A stretch of DNA of 9,188 nt from contig JAIFNE010000017.1 of assembly GCA_020047875.1 (NCBI GenBank), positions 1 through 9,188 on the forward strand. Reading direction: 5' to 3'. This document shows, piece after piece, positions 5,375 to 9,188 of the stretch (positions are counted from its first letter, which is position 1; each line of letters starts with the position of its first letter). The notes under the pieces were generated by a model. It was not told the DNA's origin, did not search any database, and saw nothing but the letters and a program-made list of their open reading frames with translations. The translations under genes were made by a program, and so were the position numbers. The stretch comes from Hydrogenophaga sp. GTDB taxonomy: Bacteria; Pseudomonadota; Gammaproteobacteria; Burkholderiales; Burkholderiaceae_C.

Positions 5375-6709
5375 TCAGTACCGGTGGCCGGTGAGAAACA
5401 GCACGGTGCGCATGACGACAAATGCCAAGCGGTCGAGCGCACGCTGCTGCCAGGGGCGCTGAGCCAGCAACTGGGCGTCCAGACCGTGCGAGCCACTGCG
5501 CAAAATGGTGTCAAGGCAATCGTGAAGCAAGGTGGCGAAGCGCGGGTCGGTGGTGCTCACGTTGGCCTCGCGCGCCAGCAACAGCGACAGCGGATCGAGG
5601 TTGGTGGAGCCGACCGTGGCCCAGCGCTGGTCCACCACCGCCACCTTGGCATGCAAGGCGCTGGGTTCGTATTCGTGGATCTCGATCCCGGCGTCCAGCA
5701 GTTTTTTGTAGACCGGTCGCGCTGCGTGGTATTGCAGGAAGTGCTCGTATTTTCCCTGCAGCAGCAGCCGCACGCGCACACCCCGACCGGCGGCGAGCAT
5801 CAGGGCGCGGCGCAGTTTGCGCCCGGGAATGAAATACGCGTTGGCGATCATGATCTGCTGGCGCGCGCCGCCAATGGCCTTGAGGTAGTCGCGCTCGATG
5901 TCATGGCGGTGGCTGACGTTGTCGCGCAACAGCAGCGCGGCGCGCGCATCGTCAACGCCGAGCGGCGCGACGTTGCTGCCCTGATCGCTGTCCGTCTCGC
6001 CAAAGTCGTCAATACCGCCACGCCGAAGGAGCACCCCCGTTCGCGCCTCGAACTTGCCCAGTAGGCGCGAAAAATCTCCCACCGGATGGGTTTCGCGCAG
6101 CGCTTCCCAGGCGGCGCGAAACTCCCGCTGACGCACTTTGCGGGCCGCTTGCAGCCGCCACCAGAGTTGCTCCATGGTCTCGGTCATGTCGGCCACCAAC
6201 GGCCCCACCACGCGCAAGGAAAAATCCAGGCGGGGCGCGTTCAAATGGCCCAGGGCCACGTCTTCCCGGTCGTCGATGATGTTGATGCCGCCGCAGAAAC
6301 CCACCGTGCCGTCGATCACACACAGCTTGCGGTGCAGGCGACGCCAGCTGCTGGGGATCAGCATGCCAAAGCGGCCTAGCGGCGAATAGACCCGCCAGCG
6401 CACGCCAGCCTGTGCAAAGCGTTGCTGCCACTCCACCGGTATGTGCGGCGTGCCCACGCCATCAACCACCAGCCGCACCCGCACACCGCGGCGCGCGGCG
6501 CGCTCCAGGGCCTCGGCCACACTCAGCGCCTCGCCCGAAAACTCGAAAATGTAGGTCTCCAGATGCACCACCAAACGCGCCACATCCATGGCAGCCACCA
6601 GCGCCGGAAACAGCGCAGCACCGCCTTCGAGCAGCAGCAACTGATGGCCGCCTCGCATGCTGCCTGACCGGGTGCGGCGCGGCGCGGCGAGGGCGCTCTG
6701 GGGCAACAC
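5375..6709 (-). CDS. clsB: Cardiolipin synthase ClsB-type phospholipase D protein
   Basis: This is a two-HKD phospholipase D superfamily protein of 444 aa, matching the ClsB (YbhO) class that makes cardiolipin from phosphatidyl donors at the inner membrane. The first HKD is H126-x-K128-x4-D133 (LHRKLCVID) followed by GFCGGIN; the second is H353-x-K355-x4-D360 (LHAKVAVVD) followed by GSTN. A hydrophobic segment closes the protein (about 427-440). There is no N-terminal transmembrane pair of the ClsA type. GTG 6709 shares its G with the TAG stop of the upstream EEP gene, with GGAG five bases before it, which fits translational coupling. TTG 6706 and ATG 6658 (residue 18, where family similarity begins) are alternatives. 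The adjacent YbhP-like gene mirrors the E. coli ybhP-clsB order, although the third E. coli neighbour, ybhN, is not found here; folE follows instead. Confidence 0.93.
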   Translation of the reverse strand: MLPQSALAAPRRTRSGSMRGGHQLLLLEGGAALFPALVAAMDVARLVVHLETYIFEFSGEALSVAEALERAARRGVRVRLVVDGVGTPHIPVEWQQRFAQAGVRWRVYSPLGRFGMLIPSSWRRLHRKLCVIDGTVGFCGGINIIDDREDVALGHLNAPRLDFSLRVVGPLVADMTETMEQLWWRLQAARKVRQREFRAAWEALRETHPVGDFSRLLGKFEARTGVLLRRGGIDDFGETDSDQGSNVAPLGVDDARAALLLRDNVSHRHDIERDYLKAIGGARQQIMIANAYFIPGRKLRRALMLAAGRGVRVRLLLQGKYEHFLQYHAARPVYKKLLDAGIEIHEYEPSALHAKVAVVDQRWATVGSTNLDPLSLLLAREANVSTTDPRFATLLHDCLDTILRSGSHGLDAQLLAQRPWQQRALDRLAFVVMRTVLFLTGHRY

Positions 6710-7437
6710 TAGAGCTCCAGCTCGGCGATCAGGGGCAGGTGGTCCGACATGCGCGACCAGCTGCGGCCGTGAGGCACGTGCGCGGTCAGGGGGCGCAAGC
6801 CGCGCACATAGATGCGGTCCAGATGCAGCAGCGGCAGCCGCGCCGGGAAGGTGGGCAGGCGCAAGCTGTCGAAGGTTTTCAAATCCAGATCGGCCATGGG
6901 TCTGAGCAGTTTGGCGGCCCAGTCGTTGAAATCCCCCGCCACGATCAAGGGCGCAGTGGGAGGTACCTCGCGCGCGACGTACTCACCCAGGCGCTTGACC
7001 TGCCGCTCGCGGCCGGCGTGAATGAGCCCGAAATGCACCACCACCACATGCAGCTCTACCCCCTCCACCAGCAAATGCGCGTGCAGCAGACCGCGCTGCT
7101 CGAAGCGGTGGTCAGACACGTCGGAATGGGAGCTACCAAGCACTGGCCAGCGCGACAAGACGGCATTGCCATGCTCGCCGTGGCGCGTGACCGCGTTGGT
7201 CCGGTAGACCGACTCGTAGCCCTCGGGTGAGAGGTAGCCAGCCTGATCCAGGGCCGGCCAGCGGGTGAACAGCTTTTCCAGCTTGCGGTGGTGCTTGCGC
7301 ACCTCCTGCAAGCACACGATGTCGGCGTCGAATTGCTCCACCGCGTGGGCCAGGTTGTGAATCTCGAGCCGTCGCGACGGCCCGATGCCCTGCACCCCTT
7401 TGTGGATGTTGTAGGTAGCGATCCGAACAATGCTCAT
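6709..7437 (-). CDS. ybhP: Endonuclease/exonuclease/phosphatase-family protein, YbhP-like
   Basis: The 242-aa protein has the full EEP (DNase I-like) metal and catalytic set: N10 in ATYNIHKG, E45 in CLQEV, H135 in VVVVHFGL, D169 and N171 in AGDFND, D207 in LDRIYV, and D232-H233 in MSDHLPL at the C-terminus. It should be an active metal-dependent phosphodiesterase or phosphatase. The substrate (nucleic acid, phospholipid or phosphoinositide-like) cannot be told from sequence. There is no signal peptide. The start is ATG 7437; a TTG two codons upstream is less likely, and no good Shine-Dalgarno sequence is visible. It lies 30 bp after nudB and overlaps clsB by one base (TAGTG). Its place next to clsB, as in E. 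coli, suggests a role tied to membrane lipids, but that is inference from context. Confidence 0.87.
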   Translation of the reverse strand: MSIVRIATYNIHKGVQGIGPSRRLEIHNLAHAVEQFDADIVCLQEVRKHHRKLEKLFTRWPALDQAGYLSPEGYESVYRTNAVTRHGEHGNAVLSRWPVLGSSHSDVSDHRFEQRGLLHAHLLVEGVELHVVVVHFGLIHAGRERQVKRLGEYVAREVPPTAPLIVAGDFNDWAAKLLRPMADLDLKTFDSLRLPTFPARLPLLHLDRIYVRGLRPLTAHVPHGRSWSRMSDHLPLIAELEL

Positions 7438-7467
7438 GGGCAAATCATGCCATCACTGCCCAGCACA

Positions 7468-7965
7468 TCAACCAGCCGCAGGGGTGCTGCGCGCCGGCCA
7501 CAGGCGGGGCAACCAGGTGATGGCCTCGGCATTGGACGGGGAGAAACACCGCTCGGCGGCCTGCGCCCAGGGCAACCAGATCTGGTCGGTGTGTTCGCGC
7601 GCGCTGAGCCGCACCGGTTTGGCTTTGGGCACACACAGGCCAAACAGATGCTCGGTGTTGTGACTGACCTCAGGCGCGTAGCGGTGGCGCCACTGCGGAT
7701 AGATCTCGTACACGTTTTCCAGCCTCCAATCGGTCAGCCGGTTGCCCGGCGCACGGGCGTCGATGCCGGTTTCTTCCATCACCTCGCGCACGGCCGCGGC
7801 TTCAAACGACTCCTGTTCGTGATCCTTGGAACCGGTCACGGACTGCCAGAAGCCGGCGGCGTCGGCCCGCTCGATCAGCAGCACCGCCAGCTCGGGTGTG
7901 TGGATCACGACCAGCACCGACTGGGGCACCTTGAAGGGCCCTGGCGCCGTTTCCACGCCACCCAT
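7468..7965 (-). CDS. nudB: Dihydroneopterin triphosphate diphosphatase NudB (Nudix hydrolase)
   Basis: NudB removes pyrophosphate from 7,8-dihydroneopterin triphosphate, the step after FolE in folate synthesis. The 165-aa protein reads like E. coli NudB: PQSVLVVIH (14-22), FWQSVTGS (39-46), the Nudix box from G45 to I68 ending in REVMEETGI, and the NudB-specific RHRYAPEVSHNTEHLF block (93-108). The Nudix box has six rather than five residues between the first Gly and Glu (G45 to E52). ATG 7965 begins the family-conserved sequence and lies five bases after the stop of the YqjK-like gene, so translational coupling is likely; no separate ribosome site is visible. GTG 7968 is an alternative. The long frame extending upstream to 8499 is Arg/Trp/Cys-rich antisense-like sequence over the yqjE/yqjK genes and is not accepted. 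Confidence 0.93.
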   Translation of the reverse strand: MGGVETAPGPFKVPQSVLVVIHTPELAVLLIERADAAGFWQSVTGSKDHEQESFEAAAVREVMEETGIDARAPGNRLTDWRLENVYEIYPQWRHRYAPEVSHNTEHLFGLCVPKAKPVRLSAREHTDQIWLPWAQAAERCFSPSNAEAITWLPRLWPARSTPAAG

Positions 7966-7970
7966 CACAG

Positions 7971-8258
7971 TCAAGGCGCGAGCCGCCGCCACAGACGGGC
8001 CAGCGACCAGAGGCGCAAGGGCAAGGTCAGCAGCCGGGACGGCTTTCGCACCACCCAGACCACGCCGACCGTGACCACGGGCAACAGCACCGCCAGCGGC
8101 CGCTCGCGCACCCAGAGCCAGGCATCTTGCACCCGGTCTGCGGCGACGAAAGCGGGGGCCAGCGTCTGGCAATCGGCTGCCAGCGTCTGGCGCAGTGCCG
8201 CCGAGCGCATGACCAACGCCTGACGGCGCAACGCCAGCTGGTGCGCAGCGGCGCTCAT
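7971..8258 (-). CDS. YqjK-like small membrane protein
   Basis: This 95-aa protein has an N-terminal helical, Arg/Gln/Ala-rich part (1-45) and one hydrophobic segment (about 54-70, PLAVLLPVVTVGVVWVV), then a basic Arg/Leu-rich end. Size, composition and position after a YqjE-like gene match YqjK of the E. coli yqjDEK cluster; sequence similarity alone is too weak to be sure. The ATG at 8258 overlaps the TGA of the YqjE-like gene as ATGA, strong support for this start and for an operon. nudB starts five bases after its stop. It is probably an inner-membrane protein; its function is unknown. Confidence 0.72.
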   Translation of the reverse strand: MSAAAHQLALRRQALVMRSAALRQTLAADCQTLAPAFVAADRVQDAWLWVRERPLAVLLPVVTVGVVWVVRKPSRLLTLPLRLWSLARLWRRLAP

Positions 8259-8641
8259 GGGGCCTGGCGCCGCAGTTGCTCTCGGTCCTGGCGCAATTCC
8301 GCCAGGCTCGACGCAAACAGGGCCGAGCCCCGCCGCGCGCGCAGATAGGCCAACCCACCGGCCACGCCGCCCAACACGAGAAACAGCGTGGCAAATACCG
8401 CCAGCGCCAGCAGCCGCTGCGTTTCCCACCAGGCCACCGTGAGGAGGATGGCGAGAAACCCCAGCCCCAGTGCCAGCAGCACCACGGCCGCCGCGCCAAA
8501 CAGCAGCAGGCCGACGATCCGCACCACCTCTTCCTGCGCCTCCACGCTCAGCAACTCCAGCCGAACCTGCAGCAGGGTCAGCACCGTACCGGCCAGACCC
8601 TGCAGCGAAGCCGCGAGCCGCCGCGGTGATGACGTGTCCAT
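8255..8641 (-). CDS. Phage-holin-like / YqjE-family membrane protein
   Basis: The 128-aa protein has a cytoplasmic N-terminus with an amphipathic helix (about 8-40, with LELLSVEAQEE), two long hydrophobic helices (about 43-70 and 77-100) and a charged C-terminal tail. This is the layout of the YqjE / putative Actinobacteriophage holin superfamily protein (Holin_X), which despite the name is a chromosomal inner-membrane protein. The LELxxVEAQEE motif before the first helix is characteristic. It begins six bases after the stop of the DUF883 gene, with no Shine-Dalgarno sequence of its own, and overlaps the next gene by four bases, so the three genes are surely co-translated. Its role is unknown; the E. 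coli homologues lie in a stationary-phase-associated cluster. Confidence 0.85.
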   Translation of the reverse strand: MDTSSPRRLAASLQGLAGTVLTLLQVRLELLSVEAQEEVVRIVGLLLFGAAAVVLLALGLGFLAILLTVAWWETQRLLALAVFATLFLVLGGVAGGLAYLRARRGSALFASSLAELRQDREQLRRQAP

Positions 8642-8647
8642 CGGGAT

Positions 8648-8968
8648 TCAGCGGCGGCCGATGAGCAGGCCCACCAGCAGGCCGACGCCCGCGGCCGTGC
8701 CGATGGCGCGCCATGGGTGCTCGTGCACGTAGTCGTCGGTGGCGTGCGCGACCTGTTTGGTCTTGACCTTGACCGCTTCCTCAATGTCGCCCAGCTTGTG
8801 GCGCGCGTCCATCAGGTTGGTCTGGATGCGCTCGCGCAGCTCAGCCACTTTGCCCTCGGTCTGGCCCGCGGTGGCGTGCAGCAGTTCCTCGGCATCGGTG
8901 ATCACGCGCTGCAGATCGCGCACCAGTTTTTCCTTGGCGGTCTGGGTGTCGCTGGCGGTGTCGTTCAT
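8648..8968 (-). CDS. DUF883 (ElaB/YqjD-family) membrane-anchored protein
   Basis: The 106-aa protein has a long charged helical region (about 8-78) and a C-terminal membrane anchor (HPWRAIGTAAGVGLLVGLLIGRR region, 84-106), with the conserved HPW and glycine-rich pattern of the ElaB/YqjD/YgaM family. In E. coli YqjD tethers ribosomes to the inner membrane in stationary phase; whether this protein does so is inference. ATG 8968 is set by a clear GGAG six bases upstream (8975-8978). The frame is open further up to 9067, but that stretch is not family-like. It heads a tight group with YqjE- and YqjK-like genes, as in E. coli yqjDEK. A promoter should lie in 8969-9089, but no convincing -35/-10 pair is seen. 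Confidence 0.9.
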   Translation of the reverse strand: MNDTASDTQTAKEKLVRDLQRVITDAEELLHATAGQTEGKVAELRERIQTNLMDARHKLGDIEEAVKVKTKQVAHATDDYVHEHPWRAIGTAAGVGLLVGLLIGRR

Positions 8969-9089
8969 GATGTTCTCCGGTAATTGATTGAAAGCATGCG
9001 CAGAGCATGGCACAGAAAACGCAGTGCTCAGACCATCAAACCCGGCCGCCGGTTCCCGAGCGCGCACAGGTCATGCGCCGCTGGGCGCT
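8969..9089. other. Gap upstream of the DUF883 gene, with weak hairpin
   Basis: This 121-bp stretch separates the mrr stop from the DUF883 start and probably holds the promoter of the right-hand operon. An imperfect hairpin at 9039-9054 (AACC-CGG/CCGGTT type, three-base loop, one bulge), followed on the minus strand by TTT, is a weak candidate mrr terminator. Two copies of AGCATG (8993-8998 and 9004-9009) lie exactly 11 bp apart. No clear -35/-10 pair was found. Confidence 0.3.
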
Positions 9090-9188
9090 TCACTCGTCGG
9101 CAAAGAAATCGGAGTCGATGCGCTTGAGCTGGTAGGTCGCGGCCACCGACACGCCCAGATCGTGCTCGATCATCAGATCGGCCAGACG
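9090..9188 (-). CDS. mrr: Mrr-like restriction endonuclease, C-terminal fragment
   Basis: Only the last 32 codons and the TGA (9092-9090) are in the window; the gene continues beyond the right edge. The visible end, RLADLMIEHDLGVSV followed by KRIDSDFF, matches the wording of the C-terminus of E. coli Mrr (RLVHLMIENEVGVSS, then KLDMDYFE). Mrr is a type IV enzyme that cuts DNA carrying certain modified bases; many chromosomal homologues have unknown specificity. The catalytic PD-(D/E)xK core is outside the window. The gene is on the same strand as, and 121 bp upstream of, the DUF883 gene, with its own probable transcription end. Confidence 0.75.
   Translation of the reverse strand, partial: RLADLMIEHDLGVSVAATYQLKRIDSDFFADE

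Noticed and set aside
7288..8223. 311-codon plus-strand open frame
   Set aside because: It is an antisense shadow of the EEP, nudB and YqjK-like genes; its His/Gly/Arg-rich composition and lack of domains are typical of complements of GC-rich genes.
7966..8499. N-terminal extension of the nudB frame to 8499
   Set aside because: The sequence is Trp/Cys/Arg/Gly-rich and lies out of frame over the YqjE- and YqjK-like genes. NudB similarity starts near 7965.
8969..9067. Upstream start for the DUF883 gene
   Set aside because: ATG 8968 has a well-placed GGAG, and the 33 extra residues do not resemble the family.

Overview
The window looks like chromosomal DNA of a GC-rich betaproteobacterium, most likely order Burkholderiales and family Comamonadaceae or a close relative. 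This rests on the codon use, on protein wording such as the lumazine synthase and NudB variants, and on the ctp-moeB pair; the genus cannot be fixed from the sequence alone. I saw no tRNA, rRNA, CRISPR array, insertion sequence or prophage.

Left edge, plus strand: the C-terminal end of an S41 carboxy-terminal processing peptidase (1-441) is followed at once by moeB (473-1237), with a GC-rich hairpin in the gap. From there on every gene is on the minus strand. moeB collides tail to tail with a secreted staphylococcal-nuclease-like protein (1234-1788), their stop codons overlapping. Moving right come a YitT-family membrane protein (1830-2447), a type II lumazine synthase (2497-2985), a DUF429 gene whose C-terminus is frameshifted (3070-3905), a 221-bp gap rich in inverted repeats, a short BLUF blue-light sensor (4127-4552) and folE (4580-5311).

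The right half is a compact minus-strand run transcribed from about 8968 leftward: a DUF883/YqjD-like protein, a YqjE-like protein, a YqjK-like protein, nudB, a YbhP-like EEP hydrolase and cardiolipin synthase clsB. Gaps or overlaps are only -4 to +30 bp, which suggests one operon for membrane/stress proteins and phospholipid synthesis, with a folate gene embedded. folE and the BLUF gene follow after 63 bp and may be read from the same transcript. The right edge holds the last 32 codons of an Mrr-like restriction endonuclease.

The window therefore carries two consecutive enzymes of folate synthesis (FolE makes dihydroneopterin triphosphate, NudB dephosphorylates it), a flavin-pathway enzyme (RibH2), a flavin-binding photoreceptor (BLUF) and the adenylyltransferase of molybdopterin synthesis (MoeB). 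Most of it is ordinary housekeeping DNA. The points most worth a second look are the folE-BLUF pair with a 15-bp dyad over the folE start, the dyad-rich gap after BLUF with an open frame continuing past the BLUF stop, and the single-base frameshift in the DUF429 gene.
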